A stretch of 37,500 nt of DNA from Prorocentrum cordatum (GCA_963575745.1 CAUYUJ010017662.1:156372-193871); one strand, 5' to 3'; positions 9,076-18,811 are shown, counted from the stretch's first letter. Program-made: numbers and translations. Notes: a model not told the origin generated them from the letters alone.

Positions 9076-9182
9076 GTGTATGCATTAATGTATACACATA
9101 TGCATATATATATATATATGCATATATATATATATATATATATGTATACACAAATCGAGAAAGAGAGAGAGAGAGAGAACAA
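9076..9182. repeat. TA and GA microsatellites
   Basis: (TA)n with CATATG units at about 9096-9144, then (GA)n at about 9160-9178. They lie 5' of the SL relic on the minus strand, as at 3606-3692. Confidence 0.9.
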
Positions 9183-9189
9183 AAAAAAG

Positions 9190-9520
9190 GAGGTAGAGAT
9201 GCGGCGTGGGAGAATCAGGAGAAAGGGGAAAGAAAGAATTCCCCTCTACAACGCCCGCCGTCCTCTGAGGTCGAGCCCGTTGCAGTGTGACAGTGCTCGC
9301 TGGCGTCGTCCTTGATCGGGTGGGAAGAGGCGCGACTTTGGGGTGGGACTTGAACTAAGGATCCATGAGCGAAGCCTAAGCATGCGTTCGGCACTTTTTG
9401 CTGCCTCGATGGTAGAAGACAGAAGCGGAAAGCCTCACCACATGTGCCCACTTGTTAACCTCCGCCTCGTCCTCCTGCTCCCATGCATATGTTCCCCCTC
9501 CTTCTTATATTGTGTTTTCT
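9190..9520. other. No gene recognised
   Basis: Mixed-composition sequence. A weak tRNA B-box-like block on the minus strand near 9345-9365 was checked and does not fold as a tRNA. Nothing else is supported. Confidence 0.4.
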
Positions 9521-9636
9521 CCTCATCCTCCTCGTCCCCTGCTCCTCGTCCCCTACCTGGGCCTCCTCCTCCTCCTCCTGTTCCTCCTCCTCCTCCTCCT
9601 CCTCCTCCTCCTCCTCCTATACTCCTCTACTCCTTT
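9520..9636. repeat. (TCC)n microsatellite
   Basis: Pyrimidine-rich CTC/TCC triplets, perfect from about 9581 to 9617. Same motif as at 857-1262. Confidence 0.9.
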
Positions 9637-9721
9637 TCCTTATGAATAACTCCTCCCTGTGGTACCACTGGGCATGTCCGTAGGCTTGGCCGGGCGTTTC
9701 GCCTGAGACTCTCTCGCCAAC

Positions 9722-9905
9722 TACGACCCTGGAGCTTGAAACTTGCAACAGCTTCAAGGATGGATCGCACACGGTTTTCAAAATGTGGCTCTCGCCCTTG
9801 CGCCGAGCGCATTCGTCTTCAAAACTTACAACAAATTCAAAAATTGAAGCCAGTTCGTTTTCAATGTATGGTTCTCGCGTTGGCGCCGCGCACATCCGTA
9901 CGACC
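9722..9905. repeat. Dispersed ~80-bp repeat, copy set 2
   Basis: Two units about 83 bp apart, each with TGGYTCTCGC..TNGCGCCG.GCNCATNCGT followed by an A-rich TTCAAAACTT..ACAA spacer. Homologous to the pair at 1601 and 1680. Confidence 0.6.
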
Positions 9906-10231
9906 CAACGCTCACCATCCTATGCAACAGACACGATTCCATGGATCCACCAGCAGCAGCTCCGGCATCTTGCGCCCGGCACTGTTGGTTTTCCTACGTA
10001 CCAATGTGGCCGCCAAACCTCCGTCCGCGAAGGTGAAACACCAAGGTAGGAGCCAGCCGTGGTCGTCGTAGCGCAGCACGGCCCAGACCTCGACAAGGCG
10101 AAGCCCCGCCACTCCGCGCAGCAGGCGTGGCGTGGCGGGCCCAGCGGGCGTGGCGTAGCGGGTGGACGTTCCCTTGCTTTCGCCAGCAGCTTTCCGAGAA
10201 CAAGGTCGCAGGGTTGGCCCGGTGCTCCGAC

Positions 10232-10314
10232 GTCATCGTCAACGTCGTCGTCGTCGTCGGCGGCGGCGTCGTCTTCGTCGGCGGCATCGGCGTCGTCGCC
10301 GCCACCGTCGCCGC

Positions 10315-10381
<67 letters not shown>

Positions 10382-10427
10382 CTCGTCGTCGTCGTCATCG
10401 TCGTCGTCGCTGTCGTCTTCGTCATGC
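10232..10427. repeat. (GTC)n microsatellite
   Basis: Mostly GTC/GCC triplets; perfect GTC runs from about 10325 to 10380. Read as poly-Asp on the minus strand and poly-Val or poly-Ser on the plus strand. No recognisable protein on either side, so the long frames through it are not called. Confidence 0.9.
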
Positions 10428-10952
10428 CCCCCATCCTGCCTGGGGGGGGGGTCCCTGTGGAACCCTGGGACCCATCCCATGGGAGGGGGAAGAGGCGTAT
10501 GAACCCTCGACCCAGGATCAGATATGCCCTTATCCCCCATGGGGGAATGGAGCTGGCACCCCCCCCCTCCCAGGGCCTGGAATCCCTGCTACATCGACAC
10601 GCTACGCCTTGCAAGCTGGCAGCGTCCCGCTCTGCTTTGTGGCACTGAAGGCTGGGAAACACTCGGAGCGTTGATGCTTAGGGACTCCGACGTGCTTAGC
10701 GTGTCCCGCCGAAACGTGGTGAGACAGAACCAGCAGGGCGACGGGCTGAGCAAACGCTTCTGACCGTAACGTGCCCCCCAGAAGGCCTCAGACAAGATGG
10801 CCTCGAGACGACCTCAGAGAAATTCAGGAACACCCCAGGACGGCCCGACGACCACCAAACACAGCCCAATACCGCCCCCCAGACGGCAATCCCCTCCTCT
10901 GACGCAGATTTACAAGACATCAAGATAGAGGAGTGCGGGGAATGCGTCTTGA

Positions 10953-12695
10953 CTACAGCCAAACGACACGTGCGCACATAGCTGGAAAAAAAGACTCTGA
11001 CGACGAGGAGGAGCAGGAGCAGGAGGAGATTACTTTGTCGGCGGGACGCGAGACCCCCAGCCGGTCGGCGTATGCCCGCAGCAGCCGGTCGACAAAGTAG
11101 ACCAGGCTGTCGCACGTCAGGTACCGCAGGGCGAAGGCCTGTGCGTTCCGCGCGATCTGCTTCGCCTCCTCGTCGTGCTGCCTGAGCCACTCCACCTTCT
11201 CCACCAGGTCTACCAGGTCGTACCGCACAGGGACGTAGTGCACGTAGGGCTCGAGCATCGCGTGGACCGCGAACACCTGCCACGGCCCATCCGGTATGAT
11301 CACCACAGAGTTCGTGAACAGCTGCCAGTATACGCGATCTGCTGCGGCGAATCCTTCAACGGCGATCGCGTACTTGTATGCTCCCTGGTCCTCCACGCTC
11401 ATGCGTTCTGACACGAGCATGCCCTCGTCGGTCAGGAAACGCTGGAGGGCAGGCGCCAGCTTGCGTCTCTCGTGCCGGGTCGTAGAGCGCACGAACTTGG
11501 CGTCGATCCAAGGCACGAAGCGCCCCATCCACACCAGACGGCCTCGCGGCATTTGCTGCCACGTGGTGAAATTCCACTCGCAGCTGAGCACCTCGTCGCC
11601 AGGAGGTCGCACGCACCTCTCCAGTTCCGCAGCGTCGTCGGCAGCAGCAGTGAACCTGCAGCGAGAGGTGCGGCAATTTGAGGGCGTGCCGCGCCACACG
11701 AGCTTCGCCTCGCGCTTCTCCCAAGGCACATAGCTACCAGCCCACATCGCGTCCATGACGTGCCGATTGCACTGCGCGGGGTGCAACTGCCACTCGACAG
11801 GCAACGCGATGGTGTTGGTCCACCTGGTCCCGACGCGCGTGAAGACTGGCACGCCCTCGAAGCCCACGAGCGTAACGTCACCGCTGTTGAGGATCAGATC
11901 AAAATCCGGCAACGATCCTGTGACGCTGGATATCACCATCAGCACCTTCCGAAAGGCCTTCATGTACGAGCAGTCGAAGGTCGGGCACGCCTCCGTCTCG
12001 TTGCACGTGGTCACCCCGCCCCCGCGCGCCGAGATCAGGCACCCTCGGGATATGAAGGACCGCTCCAAGCGCCACTGCACGCTGAGGCCAGCTGTTGCCA
12101 CCGCTCCCGCGTCAATGGAGGCGGCCGCCACGTGCGCACCCGCGGCCTCCTCCAGGCGGGCGTCGGGTGGACCGGCGCTCTTGCGGGCATAGACGGGGTA
12201 GCAGCACTGCAAATGCTGTTTGGACACGCCGGACCCGTTGAAGCCCTCGGCGCCCGCTGCGCACTCCGACTCCGACCACCCTGGCAGGGGCGGCTCGCAG
12301 CACTCGCAGTCGTTGCTCCACAGCAGCGGAGACGTCGGGTCCAGGCACGCGAACATCCACAGCTCAAGTGGCCGCGCAATCATGTAGCTGTAAATTCTCG
12401 CGTGGCGCGAGGAGATCTCCGCCTGTTGGGGAAAGCCGTCGTCATTCAGCATGCGCGCCATCTGATCAAGCCTCTCCCTCTTGGTGATCACCCTGCTCTC
12501 GAGACCCTCGAAGCAATCCCCGTAGCCGGGCGGCAAAGGGTGGCAGCAGAAGTCCTCCGTGAACCAGAAGCCGCCCCAGCAAGCCCTGGCGGGACTGTCG
12601 CCACAGCATTCCTCGAAGGAGTAGCCGCTGCTGTACCAGCAGAGGGCGTTGCCCTCTTTGCCCGCCGCCTCCCCCTCCGCTAGAGGAACAGACAA
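10953..12695 (-). CDS. GT90/CAP10-family glycosyltransferase
   Basis: A 580-codon open frame without stops. The C-terminal half carries Glyco_transf_90 (CAP10) features in order: LPDFDLILNSGD (residues 262-273), PWEKREAKLVWRGTPS (324-339), YKYAIAVEGFAAADRVYWQL (440-459), EPYVHYVPVRYDLVDLVEKV (482-501), and IARNAQAF (514-521). Family members (for example POGLUT-type enzymes) move glucose or xylose from UDP-sugar onto Ser/Thr of proteins in the secretory pathway; the acceptor here is unknown. Residues 19-165 are Cys-rich with four CC pairs (CWYSSGYSFEECCG, CWGGFWFTEDFCC, ECCEP, LQCCYP), possibly a substrate-binding or disulphide module. There is no ATG at the start: the frame opens at 12728 after a TGA, and a TGTTTATTCAG acceptor-like site ends at 12696, so a 5' exon with signal peptide probably lies upstream. 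The Ser/Cys-rich tail after residue 555 is divergent. Confidence 0.85.
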   Translation of the reverse strand: MSVPLAEGEAAGKEGNALCWYSSGYSFEECCGDSPARACWGGFWFTEDFCCHPLPPGYGDCFEGLESRVITKRERLDQMARMLNDDGFPQQAEISSRHARIYSYMIARPLELWMFACLDPTSPLLWSNDCECCEPPLPGWSESECAAGAEGFNGSGVSKQHLQCCYPVYARKSAGPPDARLEEAAGAHVAAASIDAGAVATAGLSVQWRLERSFISRGCLISARGGGVTTCNETEACPTFDCSYMKAFRKVLMVISSVTGSLPDFDLILNSGDVTLVGFEGVPVFTRVGTRWTNTIALPVEWQLHPAQCNRHVMDAMWAGSYVPWEKREAKLVWRGTPSNCRTSRCRFTAAADDAAELERCVRPPGDEVLSCEWNFTTWQQMPRGRLVWMGRFVPWIDAKFVRSTTRHERRKLAPALQRFLTDEGMLVSERMSVEDQGAYKYAIAVEGFAAADRVYWQLFTNSVVIIPDGPWQVFAVHAMLEPYVHYVPVRYDLVDLVEKVEWLRQHDEEAKQIARNAQAFALRYLTCDSLVYFVDRLLRAYADRLGVSRPADKVISSCSCSSSSSESFFPAMCARVVWL

Positions 12696-12713
12696 CTGAA
12701 TAAACAGCAGAGT
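12696..12713 (-). promoter_or_regulatory. Possible 3' splice site before the GT90 exon
   Basis: Minus strand reads CTCTGCTGTTTATTCAG just before the GT90 frame: a pyrimidine-rich stretch ending in CAG. It would explain the missing ATG. No donor site was identified. Confidence 0.35.
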
Positions 12714-12831
12714 GAGGGGGCCGAACGGTCATTCATTGTCCCTGGGTGCATGGCTGAAGTGAGACTCCGTGACTCCGTGGCCCGGATTGTGGTTGTTTGT
12801 TATTTCCATGCTGTTGTTTGTTTTGCTGTCC

Positions 12832-12888
12832 GCGACCCCCCCGCGACCCACCCCGCGACCCCCCGCGACCCACCCGCGAAGCATCCCG
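12832..12888. repeat. CGCGACCCCC minisatellite
   Basis: Five or more tandem copies of CGCGACCC(A)CC with small length changes. Confidence 0.8.
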
Positions 12889-12921
12889 CGCCCGCCCCCT
12901 CACTCTTATCCGCAACTGCGG

Positions 12922-13096
12922 GGTGCTACATGAACCGTTGGAGGTCCGCGCGGATGTCTTGGATCTGCGCCAGACCCCCTCCATGGCGGGGCCTCTGGCG
13001 CCACCCCCTGGCGTACTCCGCCCGCCAGTGAGGGGGGGGTCCAGGGCCGATCCAGGAAATGCGAGCGGAGCTCTGGAAGCTTGTTTATGCCGCTTC
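12922..13096. mobile_element. Foldback (MITE-like) element, degenerate copy
   Basis: The left arm (about 12922-12975) and the reverse complement of the right arm (about 13038-13096) share GGAGGTCCGCGCGGAT..CTTGGATC.GCGCCAGACC and CATAAAC-type outer ends at roughly 65% identity. The interior contains CTGGCG..CGCCAG. Read on the minus strand, the whole element aligns with the better copy at 32441-32640, including the internal hairpin region. Open frames across it are not considered genes. Confidence 0.7.
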
Positions 13097-13123
13097 CTCT
13101 CCCTCTCTTCCTGGGGAGACCAC

Positions 13124-13226
13124 AAGGTACCGATACCGCCGCTCCACGGGCCTCTCCTGGGGTGCGTTCTGACCAGGCCTTCGAGGCGAATCCAGCGGTG
13201 GCGACGAGGACCTCCCAGGAAGCCCA
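13124..13226. repeat. Dispersed ~100-bp repeat, copy 1
   Basis: Aligns without large gaps to 35083-35185; shared blocks include TACCGATACCGC, GGTGCGTTCTGA and CGACGAGG. In one minus frame both copies read PRRH.W..L..L.RTH.RRGP, so it may derive from a coding sequence; no family recognised. Confidence 0.7.
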
Positions 13227-13339
13227 GAAAGCGGACAAACGAGGCGAGGGCAGCAGCGTGGGCACCTCTTCCTCCTCCGCTGTCTGTGCCGCTTCCTCTT
13301 CCTCCATCCGCGCCGACCAGGCCAGCCATCGCCGGCAGC

Positions 13340-13622
13340 AGCGGCGCCAAGCGTGCCGCCCGCGGCCGCCGTGGCGGCCGCATGGGCCAGCGTCCCGCCG
13401 CCCAGCGGCGCCCGGGCGGGCCGCCGCCGCCGGCGCCCGCCGGCGCCCGAGGGCACGCCGCCCCGCAGCCCGCAGCCCGCGGCGGGGGCCCGCCGCCCGC
13501 GCGCCGCGCACGGGGCCGCGGGGACCCGCCGAGGTGCGGGCGCCGCGCGCCGCGGCGGGCGCGCGGGGGGCCTCCGCCGCGCCGTCCTGGCCCTCCACGC
13601 GGCTGCGGCCGAGGCGGCGGCG
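13340..13622. other. Very GC-rich block
   Basis: Nearly all G/C with GCC/CGC units. Several frames stay open on both strands because stop codons are rare at this composition. No protein family is visible, so no gene is called. The flanks 13226-13340 and 13622-14360 also hold no gene I can support. Confidence 0.6.
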
Positions 13623-14363
13623 AAACAGGTGGGTGCTCACTCTCGGAGCGGGCACGACGGCTGGAGGCTTTCGGCCCTCCCTTGCCCCCCCCCCCCCTTC
13701 CCAGACACCCGACGTCACGATTTTTCACGACGTGGACCCCCAGAGGTCTCGACCCATTCCCCGTGACGTGGCTGCGGCCGAGGCGGTGGCCTCCGGAGGT
13801 CCCCCGTGGATGCCCCCGGAGGTCCCCTGGCCTCTGGCAGGCGATGGGCGCGAGGCGGTTCTTCTGTAGATTCGTCCGGGTATAACTGCACGGCGTTCCC
13901 CCCCCTCCCCCCTCCCCCCTCCGCCGTCTTTCCAAGCAGCGGTGGGCTGAGCAGACGTGCAAGCCAGCGTGGAGCCCAGGCTTCCTTTCGGCCCTGCACC
14001 GCACGCCCCTACCCCCACAGATCCCGGGCCCAGGGTCAGCATGGCCAGGATCGACGACGTGGTCGGGAGACGCCCCCCGAAAAAAGAGAAGAATCTTCCG
14101 GGGCAGAAGCAGAACAACAAGAAGGGCAGCCGCGGCAGGCATCGGGGGCGTCCAAGAGGGGAGGGTCCAAGAGGGGGAGCTGCTGATAACGGCCCAAGGC
14201 ACGTGCGCGGACGAGGGGGACACCAGGGGACGCACGGATGGGGGCCGGGATATCCGGGGATGCTTCGTGGCCCCAGCCATGATGTCCACCACCCCCCAGT
14301 CACCACACCCCCTCTTGCAAAGGGGCCCAAGGACACATAGATGAATACACACTGATCCCAGGA

Positions 14364-14440
14364 TTCCCCATATTTTGCCATAGTTGTTGGATTTTCGTCT
14401 TCCCCTCCACTTCCCATATGTTCCTCTATTTTCTGGGGAA
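14364..14440. repeat. Short imperfect inverted repeat
   Basis: GGATTCCCCA near 14360 is matched by TGGGGAATCC near 14431, with further pairing (ATTTTGCCATAG against CTATTTTC). Could form a hairpin with about a 40-nt loop. The following 14440-15220 has no supported gene. Confidence 0.4.
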
Positions 14441-15224
14441 TCCACGATTGATTGTGTCTGCGCATTTTTTCCCCTCCTGATCTTGACGATCCCCACCCTC
14501 CGCCGTCTGGGCATGGGTTCTAGGACGGGGTCGCGGGCACGAGAGAGGAGCGACAGAGGGCAGGCAGCAGCGGCAAGGACGGCTGGGGCTGAGGGTGGCC
14601 CCCTCCTGGCCGCCCCCCCCCTTACAGCAGCGTCCTCGCCGCGCGGCGACGGCACGGCCGGCCGCCTGAAGAACACCATGCGCAGCGGCCGCGCCTGCCA
14701 GCCGCGTGGGCATCCGCTTCGCTCGCTTCTGGGCGCTGCGCATGCGCGCGGGATCAGACGTACGGCGCGGGCGGCGCTCGGAGCGGCGACGAAGCGGGGA
14801 ACTCGAGGGCTTCAGGCCCCCTATATGGGGCGCCGGTTATCCCGAAGGCGAAGGGGTCGGGCGGCATCTGCGCCGCCGCCAACGTGCGCATCCTGACGCC
14901 GCCCAGATGCTTGCTGTACTCGCGACGACGCGAGACGGGGGTAAGGGGAGGGAGGGAGGTCCTAGAAGAAGGCTGCTTCTTGGAAGGCGCCAGCCCGGCA
15001 TCTACAGAGAAGGCCCGCGCCTTCTGAGAAGCAGGGATGGTTCTAACAAGCCTTCCATCCCCCCTCTACCCCCCCTACCCCCTCGACGCGTACCAGAGTC
15101 CTGGTGGCAACGAGCCCTGGGCCTCCAGGGGTTCTCTTCCCCGGGGACAGCTCTTCCTCCCGAGTCGTTTCTGCCCCTGGGCCTGGGTGGGGCCCCGGGC
15201 GGCGGGACACGCTCCTGCACCACG

Positions 15225-15397
15225 AGAATCCATTACCAGTCTGGAACATATCCCTATCCCTATGCTGGGCACCTCCTCATCGCGATACCAATCTTAGGGA
15301 TTCCCTTATTTTTGAGGGCGAATCCCTAAGGTTGTCATCGCCTCTTGGCGTGTCAATCTTAGGGATAGGGATACGTTCGAGGCTGGTAAATCCAGAG
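15225..15397. repeat. Long imperfect inverted repeat (foldback)
   Basis: The sequence from TTACCAGTCTGGAAC (15231) to CTTAGGGATTC (15303) pairs with 15320-15393 on the other strand: TATCCCTATCCCTA against TAGGGATAGGGATA, and an 11-bp perfect inner stem CTTAGGGATTC/GAATCCCTAAG at 15293-15303 and 15320-15330. The loop is CCTTATTTTTGAGGGC. About 75-bp arms with mismatches suggest a small inverted-repeat element or transcript hairpin. Confidence 0.75.
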
Positions 15398-15549
15398 GCC
15401 CCTCTCCTCCAGGACTCCTCTTCCCCGAGGCGACCTCAGAGGTGAGGGACAAGACTCCTGAAGGAGGGGCAAGACGATGTTGGGCAAGAATCTGGCTTGA
15501 AGGGGAACGTTCGAGGGGGGCCGGCTCAGGGAGGAAACATTGATCTGGA

Positions 15550-15585
15550 ATCGGCGATACATCGCCGATAGATCGGCGATTGGCC
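15550..15585. repeat. ATCGGCGAT palindromic cluster
   Basis: ATCGGCGATACATCGCCGAT is a near-perfect inverted repeat, followed by two further GATCGGCGAT copies. No function is evident. No gene is supported from 15400 to 15980. Confidence 0.6.
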
Positions 15586-15984
15586 CACGATGGCAAGCCC
15601 GCACCACACATCACTGGACGGGGTGGGCCATCAGGCCTCTATCATAGGCGACTGGGGGGCGATACATCCCCCCCCCCCGAGCCTGTCCCCCCCTGACGTT
15701 GCCCCTGGTAATTACCCTCCACCGTCCAGGACATCCTCCGAAATCGTGATTTGTTCACGGCGTGGCTCCCCGGAGGCCTGGACACTTCCCTGGGGACTGG
15801 CTTCTCACCCTGCGTTTTTGCTGCGGCCGTGGGGCCTGGCAAGGTCCCCTGAAGGCCGAAACCTGTCAAAGACCTCCCGCCGTGGCTTTCTTCAAGACGC
15901 GAGAATGACGGGGTCCTCACTGCTCCTCTCCCTTCTCCTCCGCCGCCTCCCGAAGAGGAAGGATAAAAGCCCTTCGTTCGCTGG

Positions 15985-16196
15985 CGAAGCGGTCCGTCGG
16001 CGAAACGGTCCCAGGCGGACGGACTGCCGGCGGAGCGGTCTGCCGGCGGAGCGGCCTGCCGGCGGAGCGGCCTGCCGGCGGGGCGGCCTACCGGCGCGGC
16101 GGTTCCAGAGCGAGGCAGTTCCGCAGCGAGGTGGTTCCCCAGCGAAGCGGCTCGGGCGACGGGCGAAGCGGCCGACCGGCGAAGCGGTCTCGTGCC
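15985..16196. repeat. GC-rich minisatellite, 16-17 bp unit
   Basis: Tandem GCCTGCCGGCGGAGCG-like units, best conserved at about 16025-16090, more degenerate (GCGAAGCGG) on both sides. Reads as RRAAPPAGR-type repeats on the minus strand; treated as non-coding. Confidence 0.8.
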
Positions 16197-16365
16197 GTAG
16201 GGGGGGGGGGGGCGCCTCCATGGCGGCCACGAAGGCCGTGGCGGCCATGTCCGCGGGGGCCTGGCCGCACACCTCGGCGAGCACGTCGCCGGGCCGCAGC
16301 CCACTGCGGTCGGCCCAACCGCCGGGCCGAACCTCAGGGGGGGGACGCGGGGATGCGCTCTTCTG

Positions 16366-16434
16366 GGGAGGAGGGGGAGGAGGAGGAGGAGGAGGAGGAG
16401 CAGGAGGAGGAGGAGGAGGAGGAGGAGGAGACGC
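16366..16434. repeat. (GGA)n microsatellite
   Basis: About 20 GGA triplets, nearly perfect, purine on the plus strand. Confidence 0.95.
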
Positions 16435-16731
16435 ACGAGGAATAGGAATAGGAATAAGAATAATCCCGGGGCGCCACGCCGTTCCTCCAGCCTGATGGGC
16501 CGAGGGCGCCAGGGTTATATTTTTGTAGGGCAGTGGGGGCGACCTGCGCGCTGACCAGCATTGCAAGCAGGCTGGCACAGACCCAGAGGCGCGCCCAATG
16601 GCGCGCAGCCCAGCGACTGCCACAATTCGCGCCATCCTCGGGGAGCACCTTGCCTGAATCACGCTTCGCGTAAGGAAAAGATGCCACTAAGTTGACCTCA
16701 GGGAGAGGCTCATACCAGTGAGCACAAACCC

Positions 16732-17415
16732 TCACGAAGCCTCCCTAGCAGCTCCTTTTCCGCGTCCAACACATGCCCCATGACGGTCGGGGGTAAGACG
16801 TGAAAGCTCAACCGTAGGCCCAATTCCAGGGGCATTCCTGAAACTAACACAAATTGGTGGAAGAAGGGAGGGAAAATTAAGACCAGGAGGGGGGCTGACA
16901 TTGGGAGGGATAACAATAACAAAATTGGGGAGGGATTGGCCCTGTACGCGCCTAGTCGCGTCCTCCGAAAGCTGGCCAGCCCTCAGAAGTGCCATGGCAC
17001 ACGCACTAATTCTCCTGTCGAAACCCACAGGGCCCGAAGAGGAGGAAACACGACCACGACCAACACCATTCACTGCACGGTGTCGAGCAACCGCCGCGCC
17101 TCTCGAACCTGAACTTCTCTGGGCGCCCCGCGGATCGTCTTGATGCCGCCCTCCTGCTTCAGCATAAACGAATAAACTGAAGAAGATGCGCCGCCTCCTG
17201 GGCCTCGTGCGACAGCAGAAACTGAAATGTCTACGAGCCCCCCCGTTCTTCGTCTTCCGCTGCTGGCCCTTGCAGCAGCGGATGTGATCCGCCAGCATCT
17301 CGGGGTTCTCGGCCTTCGGCACCAGGCACTCCCAGAAATTCAGGGCGGGGACCTTCTCCTGCTCCGGCCCCACCAAGTTCGCGCCCTTGGTCGAGGCAAC
17401 TCGAAGGTGAAACAT
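16732..17415 (-). CDS. Hypothetical ORF, 227 codons
   Basis: The N-terminal third (ASTKGANLVGPEQEKVPALN, FWECLVPKAENPEMLADHIR, CCKGQQ) looks protein-like. The middle is Arg/Ser-rich, and the C-terminal part has a hydrophobic VIVIPPNVSPPPGLNFPSLL stretch. I recognise no family. Overlapping frames are also open, and no start or splice site is convincing, so it may be one exon of a gene or chance. Confidence 0.2.
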   Translation of the reverse strand: MFHLRVASTKGANLVGPEQEKVPALNFWECLVPKAENPEMLADHIRCCKGQQRKTKNGGARRHFSFCCRTRPRRRRIFFSLFVYAEAGGRHQDDPRGAQRSSGSRGAAVARHRAVNGVGRGRVSSSSGPVGFDRRISACAMALLRAGQLSEDATRRVQGQSLPNFVIVIPPNVSPPPGLNFPSLLPPICVSFRNAPGIGPTVELSRLTPDRHGACVGRGKGAAREAS

Positions 17416-17701
17416 GCAAAGCCGCTCCTTCTCGAATGCCTGATCCCCGTCCTGTTCCGCTCTCTCTTCCTTCTCTCTATTTGTCCCTCTCCATGTCTCT
17501 CTCGGCTTGCGCCTCCGCGTTGAAGGACTGCTCCACCTCGAGCATGAGTTGTACCGTTACCGAATACAATAGGACCAGATACGTGTCGCACACTGCGCCG
17601 ATCGAAGCTCGCAACTCCGCCTCGTCGCTAAGCATCAGATTGGCCAGCGCTACCACAAGCTCTAGTCGCTGTCGCTTTGCATCCTGGGTCAGCTGTTGGG
17701 C

Positions 17702-18671
17702 TCACCTCCACCAGTATATGAGTTTCCCTTGTTGGCCTTGTTGTGTTTTGGCACCGCGCCTACAGCGCGTTTGGACATCCAAGCTGGCCTGGGTTGATCT
17801 GCCATCGGCGCATTGACTACTCAGAGAGCGATCCTCGTTTGTGTAGATGTGACGGCATCGGTCATAAACTCCAGCTGCTCGAGCGAAATGGATACGGCAA
17901 TGTGGTTGATAGCTGTCCAGATCCGACCCATCGAAGTCACATTCAAAACATTGCAGACTATTAGGCGCACGCAAAGGTTCGGACGCGCCCTCTTCAGAAT
18001 AATAGCAGCCCCTTTAACTCAGATTCCACAAAGCGTCGACTAGCCCTAGTAGCACTAAAGAGCAGTTCCATGCAGTTCGGGCATTGATTTAAACAAAACG
18101 TGGCCCAGGGATCCAAGTCTACGACGAAAACGCATCTGAACCAGGGAAGCTTTCTTACCAGGTAATATTTCGCAGCAAGGCACCCTCTCGCTGTTTTCTG
18201 ACATAGAACACACCCCGCAGATCCACTTGACACCTCCATTCTGCTCACCCACCTCCTGCTTTTCGCTATTCTGTGTGGCACGAACTCAAGGGGTGGAATA
18301 GCGACCGCACGTTGTCGCCGTCATAGAAGCGTGGTATCTGTTGTGCAGAGGGATTGGCCCAGCCCCTTGTCCCACCACAACGTCAGGAAAAAACCTTGCA
18401 GGCAGGCGAGCATGTCCTCGCTCTCGTCCACAACAAACACGCTCTCCAAGGCGGGAAGAAAAGCCTCGCCCCAGGATTGGCATAGGTCGTGCAACGTCCG
18501 TTGTACACGCACTGCGGCCGACCATCCAGGAGGTTGGCGAACAAGGCGGCAGTGACTTGCACGCGGCGAAGCAGAGCGCACAAAATGCACCAGCCAACTC
18601 AAACGACAAAACCAAAATTCCAGGAAAGCGGGGGTCAGCCTCCAGCGTTGAAACACGTGTTCGCTACGCAA
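17702..18671 (-). other. Possible broken gene: three adjacent minus-strand ORFs
   Basis: Three frames follow each other: 18671-18321 (LHDLCQSWGEAFLPALESVF, VVDESEDMLACLQGFFLTLW), 18281-17994 (CVLCQKTARGC and FCLNQCPNCMELLF, with CxxC pairs) and 17974-17702 (QCFECDFDGSDLDSYQPHCR). All have protein-like composition with Cys pairs that could bind zinc. They might be exons or a frameshifted pseudogene. It lies upstream of nothing recognised and downstream (minus sense) of the LINE-C fragment, so it could also be LINE-related. Confidence 0.25.
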
Positions 18672-18811
18672 TACGCGTTCATGTCGTTATCCTTTCCTAT
18701 CAGCCCCCCCCCCCTTGCATGGCCAACCTGCAGCATTCGACAAAAATCGTATCCATACGCTCAAAATTTCGCACCACTACAAGGAAAGGTAACTATTCTT
18801 TCTTTCTGTAT

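Noticed and set aside
9340-9400. Minus-strand GTTCAAGTCCCAC, tRNA or SINE-like
   Set aside because: T-stem fails to pair and the A box is missing; might be a remote SINE trace, not supportable.
12797-13885. 362-codon plus-strand frame
   Set aside because: Same GC-rich block; composition artefact and crosses an inverted-repeat element.
12733-14679. Very long open frame (648 codons) on the minus strand
   Set aside because: Arg/Gly/Pro-rich product from extremely GC-rich sequence, overlaps the foldback element and open frames on the other strand; no domain visible.
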